Counted from the first letter of the stretch, positions 36,059-44,805 are shown. The stretch: DNA of 64,000 nt from Methanobacteriota archaeon (GCA_016841955.1 JAENYE010000001.1:818025-882024), one strand, 5' to 3'. The notes: generated by a model not told the origin, from the letters alone. A program made the numbers and translations.

Positions 36059-36787
36059 TCACTCCCAGCAGAACGTCTCCATATCGTACCCCGCGTGCGG
36101 CATCTCCGGCGGCACCATATGGCTCATGTGGACGCACCGGTAGTCCCGGGCCCCGACGTCGCGGGCGAACCGGACTGCCTCGGCGTAGTTCATGTGCTTG
36201 CTGATGGCGTACCTCTCTGGGGCGATGGCGTCCACGAAGAGGAGGTCGATGGCGGCACCGCGGAGGAGGTCCCTGCTCTTCTGCGGGATATCCTCCCGCG
36301 TGTCGGCGGTGTAGGCGACCCTGATGCCGTCGTGCTCGAGCAGGAGCCCGCAGGTGTAGACCGGGGGGTGGTTCACCTCGAAGAACGTGAAGGTGACCCC
36401 GAAGAGGTCGAACGGTTCGTAGGCCGGGACCGGGTGCTTCTCGAACGGCAGAAAGTGGAGGTAGCCGGCGCAGTAGTCCATCACCTGCGGCGGTGCGTAG
36501 GCCGGGGGCACCCTCTGGACGCGGTAGAACTCCCCGAAGCCGATGAAGTGGTCGTAGTGGCCGTGAGACCAGATGACCGCGTCGATGTGGGGCGAGCAGG
36601 CCCGGAGGAGCTGCTGCCGCAGGTCCGGCGACGACTCGATAAGAATGTGCTTTCCCCCCACCTCGATGAGGAGGGACGTCCGGAGCCGCGACCGTCCCGC
36701 CGCCGCCATCGCCCGGCAGTTTTCGCAGTCGCACCCAATCTTCGGCGTCCCGATGGCGTCGCCGGTCCCGAGCAGCGTGATCTCCAT
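36059..36787 (-). CDS. PhnP-like metallo-beta-lactamase-fold hydrolase
   Basis: The 242-residue protein starts MEITLLGTGDAIGTPKIGCDCENCRAM, with the structural Cys motif C-x-C-x2-C of PhnP, then SSPDLRQQLL and the metal motif SHGHYDH, plus ADTRED and a C-terminal MSHM. PhnP is a phosphodiesterase acting on cyclic ribose phosphates; archaeal members probably act on related cyclic phosphates. Its ATG is separated by one base from the stop of the AAA ATPase gene, so translation is coupled. Confidence 0.88.
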   Translation of the reverse strand: MEITLLGTGDAIGTPKIGCDCENCRAMAAAGRSRLRTSLLIEVGGKHILIESSPDLRQQLLRACSPHIDAVIWSHGHYDHFIGFGEFYRVQRVPPAYAPPQVMDYCAGYLHFLPFEKHPVPAYEPFDLFGVTFTFFEVNHPPVYTCGLLLEHDGIRVAYTADTREDIPQKSRDLLRGAAIDLLFVDAIAPERYAISKHMNYAEAVRFARDVGARDYRCVHMSHMVPPEMPHAGYDMETFCWE

Positions 36788-36788
36788 G

Positions 36789-38078
36789 TCAGTGCCCGAT
36801 GCCGCGGATGATGTTGCGCTCCTCGACCCTGAGGAGGCCCTGCTCGATGTCCACCGGGTCGACCCGGTACCGGTCCTCCATCAGCGCCGACATCACTGCC
36901 TCCTTCATCATCATCCGGAGGTCGGAGCCCGAGAACCCCTCCGTACGGGCGGCGAGATCCGCGAAGTCGCAGTCGCACTCGATTGCAGCGGCGACCTTCT
37001 CGAGGATCGCCTGCCGCATCGTCTGGTCGGGGAGCGGGAACTCCACCACCTCATCAAAGCGCCGCCAGGCCGCCTCGTCGAGGATGCGGGGGTGGTTCGT
37101 CGCCCCGATGAGGAGGACGCCGTTCTTCACGAAGCTGATCTGGTCGATGTTTTTCAAGAGCATGTTCACCGCGCGCTTCATCGCGCCGTGGTCGTCGCTG
37201 ACCCGGGTCTTCGCCACGAAGTCGAACTCGTCGATGAAAAGGATGCAGGGGGCGAGTTTCTTTGCGAGGTCGAAGATCCGGTCGATGTTCTTCGAGGTCT
37301 CGCCCAGGTACTGGGAGGTAACCATCGCGAGACGGACCTCGAGCACCGGCATGTGGAGCTCACGGGACATCGCGAGCGCAAGCGAGGTCTTCCCGGTGCC
37401 GGGCGGGCCGACGAAGAGGAGCCGGCCGAACTCGTAGATCTCGTGCTGCTTTAAGAAGTCACGGTGATCGAGGGCGACGCCGATCTTTCGGATGATCTCC
37501 TCCTGCCGCGGGGTGCAGACCAGTTTTGCAAGCGTGAACTCGACCTCGTTCGGCGCACTGATGATGATGAGGTCGCGGGCCTCCCGCATCTCCTCGCTCC
37601 CGGCGATGAGCCGGGATACCTTCGCCTCCATGTACTCCTTCGTGTCCTCGAACCGGGGGTTCTTCGCCCGGACGTCCTGGTACCGGGCGGCGGTGCCGTC
37701 CTTCCCCTCGAAGAAGTATGCGAGCACGGGGTTCTCCCCGACTCTTTCCTCTCCGCCTTTCTTGAGGTACCATCCTGCGGCCGCGTCGAGCGAAGGCAGG
37801 CTCAGGCGCTGCCCGAACTCGTCGTAGCCGACGAACGGGTTCTGGCGGACGGCCTGGCAGACGGCATCCGGGCTGCCGAGCACCTTCTTGATCGCCCCCT
37901 CGCTCACGATCAGGGGGCGCTTCACCTCAGGGCTCCCGCCGCTCCCGGCGCTAAAAAAATCCCGGCAGCGCGGAGGAAGGTCGTTGATGCCGAGGTCCTC
38001 GTTCCGGTTGAAGATCTCCGCGGTGAGCAGGAGTTCCATGATGGTGAGGACGTCGCGCGTACCCGTGTCACTGGTCAT
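36789..38078 (-). CDS. AAA-family ATPase
   Basis: The 429-residue protein has a novel N-terminal half (about residues 1-210) and one AAA module: Walker A GPPGTGKT near 224, Walker B ILFIDEFD, sensor 1 LLIGATNH and the arginine finger/sensor region RRFDEVVEFPLPD. It resembles the proteasome-activating and katanin-like AAA branch. It may remodel proteins; a target is not evident. It lies in a minus-strand run after two M24 peptidase genes and before the PhnP-like gene, to which it is tightly coupled. Confidence 0.88.
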   Translation of the reverse strand: MTSDTGTRDVLTIMELLLTAEIFNRNEDLGINDLPPRCRDFFSAGSGGSPEVKRPLIVSEGAIKKVLGSPDAVCQAVRQNPFVGYDEFGQRLSLPSLDAAAGWYLKKGGEERVGENPVLAYFFEGKDGTAARYQDVRAKNPRFEDTKEYMEAKVSRLIAGSEEMREARDLIIISAPNEVEFTLAKLVCTPRQEEIIRKIGVALDHRDFLKQHEIYEFGRLLFVGPPGTGKTSLALAMSRELHMPVLEVRLAMVTSQYLGETSKNIDRIFDLAKKLAPCILFIDEFDFVAKTRVSDDHGAMKRAVNMLLKNIDQISFVKNGVLLIGATNHPRILDEAAWRRFDEVVEFPLPDQTMRQAILEKVAAAIECDCDFADLAARTEGFSGSDLRMMMKEAVMSALMEDRYRVDPVDIEQGLLRVEERNIIRGIGH

Positions 38079-38122
38079 GTCTATGAGCAGACATATTGGC
38101 GCGCGTTATCAATAAGCGTAAC

Positions 38123-39004
38123 TCACCGGGTGGTGACCTCGCACCCGGCGTCCGTGACGATCAGGGTATGCTCCGCCTGCGAGACGAACGACCCCGGCAC
38201 GTCGTGCAGCATCGGGAAGGGATGGAGGATCCCTGCCCGCACGAGCGTCGCAAGCCCGATCTCGACCTTGTCGCCGGGGACCCAGCGGCGGGAGAACGGG
38301 AGCCCCCGCCGCGGCCGGGCGGCTTCAAGGATCCTCTTTGCCGACGGGAGGCGTGCGGGGCGGACCGCGATCTGCTTGTAGATCTCCACCCGCGTCGCCT
38401 CGCCGACCTTCCCCGACCCTGTTGTGGCGAAGGGCTCGATCGCAAAGACCATTCCCTCCTCGATGACCGTCCCGCCGGTCATGGCGATGTTCGGGATGGT
38501 GGGCCTTGTGTGGAGGTTGTAGCGGTCGAGGCCGTGTCCGGTGAGGTTTGCGACCGGCCGATAACCGTGCTCCTCGATCGTTGCCTGGATGGCCTCCCCG
38601 AGCTCCCCGGCGGTGATTCCCGGACGGACGGCGGCGATCGCCGCCTCGAGGGCCGCCCGGGATGCCTCGACGAGCGCCCCGTGGTCGCCGAGGTCGACGG
38701 TCATGGCGGTGTCGGCGATGTAGCCGTCGATATGCACCCCGAGGTCGACCTTGACGAGGTCGCCCCGGGCAAACGTCCGCTCGTCGCCGGGCATGGCGGT
38801 GTCGTGGGCCGCGGCCTCGTTGAAGGAGACGTTGAGGGGGAAGGCGAGAAGCGCTCCCTCCTCCGTCACCATGTTTTCCGTCTCTTCGACCATCTCGAGG
38901 AGGCTCGACCCCTCCTTCACGAGCCCTGCACCCCGGCGGAGCACCCTTCGCGCCAGCGCCCCTGCTTCCCGGTAGGCGTCGTAGACTTCGTCATCCATGA
39001 TCAT
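38123..39004 (-). CDS. map: Methionine aminopeptidase, type II
   Basis: The 293-residue protein is a type II archaeal MetAP. Metal ligands appear in order: Asp in VKVDLGVHIDGYIADTAMTVD, His in GHGLDRYNLHT, and Glu in MVFAIEPF and QAEHTLIV; His in AAAHDTAMPGDER lines the pocket. It removes the initiator Met from new proteins. I use the ATG at 39004, with GAGGAG 8 bases upstream; another ATG is at 38998. Its start overlaps the stop of the upstream M24 peptidase gene by 4 bases. Confidence 0.95.
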   Translation of the reverse strand: MIMDDEVYDAYREAGALARRVLRRGAGLVKEGSSLLEMVEETENMVTEEGALLAFPLNVSFNEAAAHDTAMPGDERTFARGDLVKVDLGVHIDGYIADTAMTVDLGDHGALVEASRAALEAAIAAVRPGITAGELGEAIQATIEEHGYRPVANLTGHGLDRYNLHTRPTIPNIAMTGGTVIEEGMVFAIEPFATTGSGKVGEATRVEIYKQIAVRPARLPSAKRILEAARPRRGLPFSRRWVPGDKVEIGLATLVRAGILHPFPMLHDVPGSFVSQAEHTLIVTDAGCEVTTR

Positions 39005-40131
39005 AGCGTGAGCTCCTCTTCGTATTGGGTGAACCGGTCAAACCCGGTCTGCGTCACCGCGCCCATATCCTCCAGGCGGACGCCGCCGGTCCCGGGGTAG
39101 TAGAGCCCCGGTTCGACGGTGACGACGTTTCCGGCGGAAAGAATCCCTCCCTGGGGTCCGAGCGACGGCTCCTCGTGCACCTCGAGGCCGACGCCGTGGC
39201 CGAGGCTGTGGGTGAACCCCTGCATGTTGCTCTCGTAGCCGCGGTCGCGGAAGAACTCCACCACGGCACGGTAGAGGTCGGCGCCGACGGCCCCGGCACG
39301 GAGCATCGACGCGCCTAGGGCCTGTGCGTCCCGGACGGCGTCGTACATCTCCCGGATTGCGGGGGAGGGCTCGCCCTTCACCACCGTCCGGGTCATGTCG
39401 GCGTGGTAGCCGGAGAGGTCGTCCTGCGGGTAGATGTCGATGACGATCGGTTCGTCCTCCCGGAGCGGTCCCGTGCCGGGGCTGTGCGGGAGGGCGGTAT
39501 CGGGGCCGCAGGAGACGATGGTATCGACCCCCCGGTATCCGTGGACGAGAAGGAAGGTGTGCATCTCCGCACGGACGTCCTCGGAGGTGAGGGGCGCACC
39601 GTCCCGGTGGAGGATGCCCCCCTTCGGGACGGAGGACCGGATGAGTGCGATCCCCCGCTCCATCGCGGCCTCGGTGGCCCGCTGCACCGAGCGTATCCGC
39701 TCGATCTCCTCCGGCGTCTTGACCGCCCTCATCCCCTCGACAGCTCCGGCGGTATCGAGCACGACCGGGTGGAACGACTCGAGTTCCCGGGCGAGGGCGA
39801 GAGGAAACGCCGCGGGAACAAGGACGGGGCCGCCGGCGAGGTCCGCGATCATGTGGGCGGTCGCCCGCCAGCGCGGCTCCCCGGCCTTGATGTATTCGAG
39901 GTACCCGGCATCGGCCCGGGTGACGACCGCCGCAGCCGATTCACGGACCGCCCGTTCGTGCTCCATCTGCGGGACGACGATCATCCCGCGCTCGCCCGGC
40001 CTCTGCACGTAGACCACCGGGTCGGTGGTGCGGAACCGGGTCAGGTAGCGCACGTTGGCGTCTGCAGACGAGCCGTAGGCCGCGTATGCTGCTGCCCCCG
40101 CATCATGGATAGCGGAATCCAGTCCGTTCAT
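39001..40131 (-). CDS. M24-family Xaa-Pro peptidase
   Basis: The 376-residue protein has an N-terminal creatinase-type domain (about residues 1-125) and an M24 pita-bread domain. Ligands are in IVIDIYPQDDLSGYHADMTRTVV, HSLGHGVGLEVHEEP and VVTVEPGLYYPG, ending with a Glu in VRLEDM. It should cut peptides with Pro in position two. I choose the ATG at 40131; upstream in-frame codons to 40203 overlap the divergent gene and look non-coding. It starts the minus-strand run with map, the AAA gene and the PhnP-like gene. Confidence 0.92.
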   Translation of the reverse strand: MNGLDSAIHDAGAAAYAAYGSSADANVRYLTRFRTTDPVVYVQRPGERGMIVVPQMEHERAVRESAAAVVTRADAGYLEYIKAGEPRWRATAHMIADLAGGPVLVPAAFPLALARELESFHPVVLDTAGAVEGMRAVKTPEEIERIRSVQRATEAAMERGIALIRSSVPKGGILHRDGAPLTSEDVRAEMHTFLLVHGYRGVDTIVSCGPDTALPHSPGTGPLREDEPIVIDIYPQDDLSGYHADMTRTVVKGEPSPAIREMYDAVRDAQALGASMLRAGAVGADLYRAVVEFFRDRGYESNMQGFTHSLGHGVGLEVHEEPSLGPQGGILSAGNVVTVEPGLYYPGTGGVRLEDMGAVTQTGFDRFTQYEEELTL

Positions 40132-40190
40132 TCTACCAACTCTTTCGCTGAAACCACAAGTACTTTTACCACCGCGTTCAAGTATGAATA

Positions 40191-40424
40191 ATGGATGAGG
40201 CAACCAAACAGGCCCTCAAGGGCAGGTTTATCGTACTGACGGTCATGCTGAACATCATCGTCCTGTGTTTTGCCATGGCGGCCTTCGTCCTCTTCCGGTT
40301 CGCCCCCGAAGGAATCCCCGGCCTTGCGATCGGTATCCTCCTTCTCGCCGTCGGGGTGGCCTTCTCCGTATCGTTCCGGAAGCATTACACCCTGACGAAG
40401 GCCTGGCTGCACGAACAGCCGTAA
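40191..40424 (+). CDS. Small two-helix membrane protein, probably leaderless
   Basis: The 77-residue protein has two hydrophobic helices (about residues 13-37 and 43-60) with a short loop, a positively charged end (SFRKHYTLTKAW) and no known motif. A TATA-like TACTTTTAC is centred about 26 bases before the ATG, as for leaderless mRNA. It is divergent from the M24 peptidase gene and 34 bases upstream of the winged-helix gene, so it may share its transcript. Confidence 0.75.
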   Translation: MDEATKQALKGRFIVLTVMLNIIVLCFAMAAFVLFRFAPEGIPGLAIGILLLAVGVAFSVSFRKHYTLTKAWLHEQP

Positions 40425-40458
40425 CGCGCGTGAACCAACAGTCTCTGAAGCGGATGAA

Positions 40459-40758
40459 ATGCTCGCAAAACTCAAATCCGAGATCGAACTCGTCTCAAGG
40501 CACCTTGAGGTGATCCGGGCGGTCGTGGAGCACCAGCCCATCGGCATCATGAAGCTCTCCGAGATCCTGGACCTCCCCTACCACCGGGTCCGCTACTCGC
40601 TCCGGATCCTCGAACACGAGGGGTATATCCGCGCTTCCCCGGCCGGTGCGGTGGCGACGCCGCTTGCGGCCGACCTTCTTTCCGATCTCGAGGGCGAGGT
40701 CGACGAACTGATCGATCTCCTGCAGGCTATGCGGAAAGAGAATTCCCGTAATGTTTAA
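40459..40758 (+). CDS. Winged-helix transcriptional regulator
   Basis: The 99-residue protein has a winged helix-turn-helix (IMKLSEILDLPYHRVRYSLRILEHEGYIRAS) followed by a short acidic helix (LEGEVDELIDLLQAMRKE) probably used for dimerisation. Similar one-domain archaeal regulators are common. The ATG is at 40459 after the small membrane protein. Targets are unknown. Confidence 0.85.
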   Translation: MLAKLKSEIELVSRHLEVIRAVVEHQPIGIMKLSEILDLPYHRVRYSLRILEHEGYIRASPAGAVATPLAADLLSDLEGEVDELIDLLQAMRKENSRNV

Positions 40759-40797
40759 TACGATTCATGCGAGACATTATAGAGCACTTGTTCCGGT

Positions 40798-40870
40798 GCC
40801 GCCATAACTCAGTTGGTAGAGTGGCTGGCTGTTAACCAGCATGTCACAGGTTCGAGTCCTGTTGGCGGCG
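40798..40870 (+). tRNA. tRNA-Asn (anticodon GTT)
   Basis: The 73-base sequence folds as a full cloverleaf: acceptor GCCGCCA/TGGCGGC, D arm ACTC...GAGT, anticodon arm GCTGG-CTGTTAA-CCAGC with anticodon GTT, and T arm ACAGG-TTCGAGT-CCTGT. CCA is not encoded. A TATA-like GTTTAATACG lies about 40 bases upstream. The decayed integrase fragment starts about 87 bases after its 3' end, a usual arrangement for tRNA-targeted elements. Confidence 0.97.
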
Positions 40871-40956
40871 TTTCGTAATCTTCTTCGATTCTTCCCCCCG
40901 ATTTTGAATACGTTTTTTCAAATGTCTCTCCATGTGGCGGTTCAGCCGCTCCTGCC

Positions 40957-41180
40957 ATGAAGGGCCGTGAGTTTTACCCTGTCGGGTCGGGGTATGCACA
41001 CCGTTCCATCCGGCACGCCGTTGAAGAACAGCATCTCGTCCCTGACGACACCAAACTCATGTACGAGTTTCTCACCGAAATCTAGGCATCACAGGGGATC
41101 ACCGGGTCCCGGAAGAACGAGATCGTCTACCTGCTCGCCAGCTGGCGGCGCTACCTGCTGCCCTACCGCGACTGCATGAT
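40957..41180 (+). pseudogene. Broken tyrosine recombinase (integrase), N-terminal fragment
   Basis: From the ATG at 40957 the frame reads HLVPDDTKLMYEFLTEI, then a TAG at 41083, then continues in the same frame as ASQGITGSRKNEIVYLLASWRRYLLPYRDCM. This is the SAM-like, DNA-binding N-terminal domain typical of archaeal integrases. The in-frame stop and the loss of the whole catalytic domain with its Arg and Tyr residues show decay. It lies right after tRNA-Asn, the probable insertion site. Confidence 0.7.
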
Positions 41181-41183
41181 CTT

Positions 41184-41468
41184 TCAGGTTTTCAAAGCCA
41201 CATCGACGATCAAGATAGTTACTAACCAGCGCGGCCGGTCCTTTAAGCAGAACTCATTCGCGATAACATTCTCCTCCTCAAACGCTTCCTCCCTTGGTTG
41301 ATCGAGGAACTTGTAGAGTCGGCCCACCTTCATCTCGTTGTACCGTTCTCGTTCATAGAACGGGTGGAGCAGGGTCGCAAATGTTGCTGGCGAGACCGGG
41401 ACGTCTGCCTCTTCGAGCTGGGCCCGGATCGATGGCCAGTACGTCCTATCAGCCTTCCCATCCTTCAA
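41184..41468 (-). CDS. Fragment of an uncharacterised protein
   Basis: A 94-codon frame with protein-like composition (SPATFATLLHPFYERERYNEMKVGRLYKFLDQPREEAFEEENVIANEF). The only start is TTG at 41468 and no ribosome site is visible. The frame is open a few codons further upstream to a TAA, and its last 20 codons run into the integrase remnant, so it is probably a truncated cargo gene of the decayed element. No family recognised. Confidence 0.35.
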   Translation of the reverse strand: MKDGKADRTYWPSIRAQLEEADVPVSPATFATLLHPFYERERYNEMKVGRLYKFLDQPREEAFEEENVIANEFCLKDRPRWLVTILIVDVALKT

Positions 41469-41623
41469 ATTTGTGGTAATATTTCCGACGGATTATGCCT
41501 GATTACGAGATCTTACGAGATCCGCAAAGATTAACTGCTCAAGGACGAGTGGAAGTACGTGCTTTGAAATAGGAGGATGTTCACATTTCTCTAATGCTAA
41601 TTACATGAGTTGAGGACTCCAGA

Positions 41624-41926
41624 ATGACATTTTCACGCACGTCTTTTCCCGCTGGCCCAGATCCCGGATTCGAGGGTGCTAGTTTCCTCGGCTGGCTCAA
41701 AAAGCGTAGTGGGATACGTAATGTATCCCACTGTGAGGCTAAATGTAAGGAAAATGGCTTTACCGCCAAGGAGTTCATTGACCGAGTTGGAGAGGAGTAT
41801 GTGCTATTGGGAAGAAGACCTGGCGGCGAGAGAGTCATCAAACTCGAGAAAAAGGTTTGGGCCGACCAATGGATGAGCTATTATAATCTTGAAGTCCCAC
41901 ACCATCGGCACTGGATGAGGCTGTAA
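41624..41926 (+). CDS. Small hypothetical protein of the decayed element
   Basis: The 100-residue frame has lower GC than the chromosome around it. The part from residue 20 on (SFLGWLKKRSGIRNVSHCEAKCKENGFTAKEF...) looks like a folded small domain with two Cys; the start is uncertain and no ribosome site is clear. It sits between the integrase remnant and the winged-helix gene and is likely cargo of the same element. Confidence 0.4.
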   Translation: MTFSRTSFPAGPDPGFEGASFLGWLKKRSGIRNVSHCEAKCKENGFTAKEFIDRVGEEYVLLGRRPGGERVIKLEKKVWADQWMSYYNLEVPHHRHWMRL

Positions 41927-41994
41927 AAAATTACAGGATATAGGAAAATATTTATCAACAGTTATGCTATATCATGTGTATATTGAGGTGAATC

Positions 41995-42489
41995 ATGCGC
42001 ACTAAAAAACTACCAGTCATCACCGACGAAGAGGAGATGTATCTTGATCATCCCTATGGTGGGTTATTTGGCGACTCGGTGATCGCAAGCGTGGTTGAAG
42101 AATTAGTCGCTGATCCAACGATGGATTACCGCCCCAAATATCTTGAAAAAATTACAGGAAAATCTCAAAAATCTATCTATACGGCACTAAAGAAGCTAAT
42201 TGATCTCAAACTTATCGAAAAAGTGGGCGATGACCAGCACCCCGTGTTCAGGGTCAGGGTTGCGTCAAAAAAATTTATTGCGCTCAGCTTTCTGGCGTAT
42301 GCGATGCTGGATGATAGGGAAGGCTCGGATTGCATGGACATGGCAATTCATGATTACTACGAGTCGGTCCTCAAAAGTCGATACGAACCATGGGCGATTG
42401 CGACCATTAACCGGTATGATATTGCCGAGATCACTGGAAACGACCACTATAAACAACTGATTGTGAAAACAACTGCTGCGAGTGCTTAA
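41995..42489 (+). CDS. Winged-helix regulator of the integrated element
   Basis: The 164-residue protein has a helix-turn-helix in the middle (YLEKITGKSQKSIYTALKKLIDLKLIEKVGDDQHPVFRV), a winged-helix pattern, preceded by an acidic N-terminus and followed by a helical region. GAGGTGAATC precedes the ATG and a TATA-like AAATATTTATC lies about 45 bases upstream. The gene is AT-richer than its surroundings, consistent with foreign origin. It is one base from the DUF3467-like gene, so the two form an operon. Confidence 0.78.
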   Translation: MRTKKLPVITDEEEMYLDHPYGGLFGDSVIASVVEELVADPTMDYRPKYLEKITGKSQKSIYTALKKLIDLKLIEKVGDDQHPVFRVRVASKKFIALSFLAYAMLDDREGSDCMDMAIHDYYESVLKSRYEPWAIATINRYDIAEITGNDHYKQLIVKTTAASA

Positions 42490-42490
42490 A

Positions 42491-42874
42491 ATGCCTAGAA
42501 AAGAACCAGAACAAAAAGATGAACCGACGTTGATCGATCTCCGGGAGTTATACAAATGGAAACCCGAAGATCTGTTCCCTGAAATCTCATACAGTACTTA
42601 CTCAAATCTCGCATACATTCAGGTCACTCATCGGGATGTGTATATCGACTTCCTTGAGATGCCTGGGATTAAACAGGAAGACGGTAAGATGCATGTGAAC
42701 GGGACACGGATATTCATGTCCCACGCTGCCGCCCAGAAACTCGCAGAGGCACTGAATGGGATTCTCAATCAAGTTCATAATGAAGGTGGAATGGAGAGTT
42801 ACAGTCCCGTGGATAAAGGAAAGTCCGAACTCACTTCAAAAGTAAGCAGAAAGACAACCGAAAAAACCACCTAA
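42491..42874 (+). CDS. DUF3467-like protein
   Basis: The 127-residue protein has the segment YSNLAYIQVTHRDVYIDFLEMPG ... GTRIFMSHAAAQKLAEALNGIL, which resembles DUF3467, a small family found in bacteria and archaea, often on mobile DNA. The C-terminal 35 residues are Ser/Lys-rich and probably disordered. I use the ATG at 42491; a GTG at 42482 is in frame. It follows the winged-helix gene with a one-base gap and lower-than-average GC. Confidence 0.65.
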   Translation: MPRKEPEQKDEPTLIDLRELYKWKPEDLFPEISYSTYSNLAYIQVTHRDVYIDFLEMPGIKQEDGKMHVNGTRIFMSHAAAQKLAEALNGILNQVHNEGGMESYSPVDKGKSELTSKVSRKTTEKTT

Positions 42875-42901
42875 TTTTTAATTACCCCAAGTCTCCGATC
42901 C

Positions 42902-43123
42902 TCACTCCAGTATCTGCACCAGCACTGCCACCATCCCGTCGACCAGCCCACCGATCGTAGCGCTAATCCGGTGCATCTGCTGTTCCTCACCCACCTTCCC
43001 CCTCGCGGAGCCGTCCTCGTGGTCTCCAACGAGCGCTTTCACTTTGTCAAGCGTCCTGCACAGCCATTTCACGTCCCGGTTGGTCTCGTAGACTATCTCC
43101 TGAGTCGCCTTCTCCTCGCTCAT
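42902..43123 (-). CDS. Small helical protein (73 aa)
   Basis: The protein has an N-terminal helix MSEEKATQEIVYETNRDVKWLCRTLDKVKAL and a C-terminal hydrophobic helix (RISATIGGLVDGMVAVLVQIL). Similar short proteins with an NRDVKWLCRTL-like start occur in archaeal mobile DNA, by memory only. It could be a small membrane-associated or coiled-coil protein. It converges with the DUF3467-like gene and probably belongs to the same element. Confidence 0.55.
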   Translation of the reverse strand: MSEEKATQEIVYETNRDVKWLCRTLDKVKALVGDHEDGSARGKVGEEQQMHRISATIGGLVDGMVAVLVQILE

Positions 43124-43503
43124 ATGTGCGTTCGTCCATTGGAGAGCAGATAGGCGGTAAAGTCAGGTTTTTCTCTAGCGCATTTCACAGGTTAGTTAGC
43201 CGCACCTGCAGCAAAGGACCGGGCGCCCGGTCCTGCTTCATCTGCAGTAAGGGGCTCTACGCTGCTTGAATTTTCGAATAGCGTGCAGTTCTACGAGCCA
43301 ACGTTATAAGGTCTGTTAAACGCCATTAAATGAGCCATACCCAATTAAAATCAGGAGAGGTTACCATCCTGCCTCCCGGGATCGGGTCTCATCGGAAGAA
43401 GAGAGCACTCATGGATATACATGTGAGGTAACATTGAAAAAATTCCTATAACCATATTTCCTCGATCGTTTGAAAGCGTCTCCTCCGCACGTCGATCGGG
43501 GGG
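43124..43503. other. Non-coding end of the element, with an 18-base palindrome
   Basis: About 380 bases with no gene. GGACCGGGCGCCCGGTCC at 43216-43233 is a perfect 18-base palindrome, nested between CTGCAG sequences at about 43206 and 43242. The rest is AT-richer and includes no RNA gene that I can see. Confidence 0.45.
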
Positions 43504-44805
43504 TTATCCCAGATCGTTGCGCCTGAGGAACTCACGGATCGCATGGGACTCCACCCAGCCCCGGTCGAGTTGCCTGACGATCTCGTTGATCCGGCGCACC
43601 TGCTCCCGGATACTCGCAGCGGTCTCTCCGTCCTCCATCAGGTCCGCCCTCGCCAGGATCACCTGGAGCGGATGGCGGACATGGTCGCCCAGAATGGCGA
43701 ACTGCTCCATATTATGTTCGATCTGATCGTAGGCCTGCTGCCGGATCGCTTCGTGGTGTTTCCGGTCGGTGATATCGTACATGATACCGTGGCTTGAGAC
43801 GGCCCGGCCGTCAGCATCGTAAGCGAACCTGCGGATCGAATGCACCCAGTGCTCCTCGCCGCCCGGGAGGCAGATGCGGTAGTCCGTCACGTAATCCTCT
43901 CGCGCCCGGATACTTCGCTCAAGCTCCGCGGTGACGCGCTCGCGGTCGCCAGGGTGCACCCGGTCGAGCAGTGCAGCGGGGCCGGGCTCGACGGTCCCGG
44001 GGCCGTATCCCAGCAGCTCGAACTGCCGGGGGTTCCACTCCGTTCTGTCGTTTTTGATATCCCAGAACGACACCCCGGCCTGGATGGCGTCCAGTGCCAG
44101 GGCCAGCCGGTCACGACCTCTGCGCAGTCTGTCCTCGGCCAGTTTGGCTTCGGTGATGTCCTTGAATAGGATGGCCACCCTGTTGCTGTTCCGCGCGCCA
44201 ACCGGGAAGGCATAGACATCGTACCACCCTCCCATAAGCGGTTTTGCTGCCCGGGTAAAGCGTTTGGGTTTGCCTGTTGTGGCAATCTCGCCGTAGATTT
44301 CAAACCAGTGCTCTTCATGGTTCGGAACAAACTCCCGCATCCTCTTTCCTGCCGCTCCATGCATCCCGGTCTGCTTCTCGAACGCCCGGTTCGTCTCCAG
44401 GAACCGGTAATCGATTGGCTTCCCTGCGGCATCGAAGATCATTTCGATGATGCAGAAACCTTCGTCGATGGAATCGAACAGGGCTTGATACCTGGCCTCG
44501 CCCTCCCGGAGAACTACTTCGGTTCGTTCGCGCTCTCCAATCTCGGCCAGGAGCCGGGTATTGGAGCACCCGAGTTCGGCCGTCCGCTCCCTCACCCGGG
44601 CGTCGAGTTCGGTGTAAGCCTCTTTCAACGCCTCCCCGGCCTGCTTGAGTTCTGCGTTCTCACGCCGGAGTACGTCAACTTCTGCCTGGAGTTCCTGCGT
44701 CCGCTCGTTCACGAGCCATTCGACTTCGGCGGGGATATCCTGTGCCGCTTCGTCCTGTCTGGCGGGATCGGAGTCCTCCCGCGTGGTTCCTGGTGGCGCC
44801 TGCAT
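43504..44805 (-). CDS. PAS-domain sensor with dimerisation-like helix but no kinase domain
   Basis: The 433-residue protein has an N-terminal coiled coil (about residues 28-105, with RVRERTAELGCSNTRLLAEI), two PAS domains (about 108-222 and 230-350, each ending in a DIT signature), and a final helical pair with GDHVRHPLQVILARADLMEDGET. The last part resembles a histidine-kinase dimerisation helix containing a His. The protein ends there, with no N, G1 or G2 box, so it cannot phosphorylate by itself. It is divergent from the Kai cluster and may be a signal input or a partner of the kinase at 47645 (inference). Confidence 0.82.
   Translation of the reverse strand: MQAPPGTTREDSDPARQDEAAQDIPAEVEWLVNERTQELQAEVDVLRRENAELKQAGEALKEAYTELDARVRERTAELGCSNTRLLAEIGERERTEVVLREGEARYQALFDSIDEGFCIIEMIFDAAGKPIDYRFLETNRAFEKQTGMHGAAGKRMREFVPNHEEHWFEIYGEIATTGKPKRFTRAAKPLMGGWYDVYAFPVGARNSNRVAILFKDITEAKLAEDRLRRGRDRLALALDAIQAGVSFWDIKNDRTEWNPRQFELLGYGPGTVEPGPAALLDRVHPGDRERVTAELERSIRAREDYVTDYRICLPGGEEHWVHSIRRFAYDADGRAVSSHGIMYDITDRKHHEAIRQQAYDQIEHNMEQFAILGDHVRHPLQVILARADLMEDGETAASIREQVRRINEIVRQLDRGWVESHAIREFLRRNDLG

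Noticed and set aside
43190-43270. Hairpin repeat family member near the 18-base palindrome
   Set aside because: The palindrome lacks the family's loops, linkers and CGCGAAG core, so I treat it separately.
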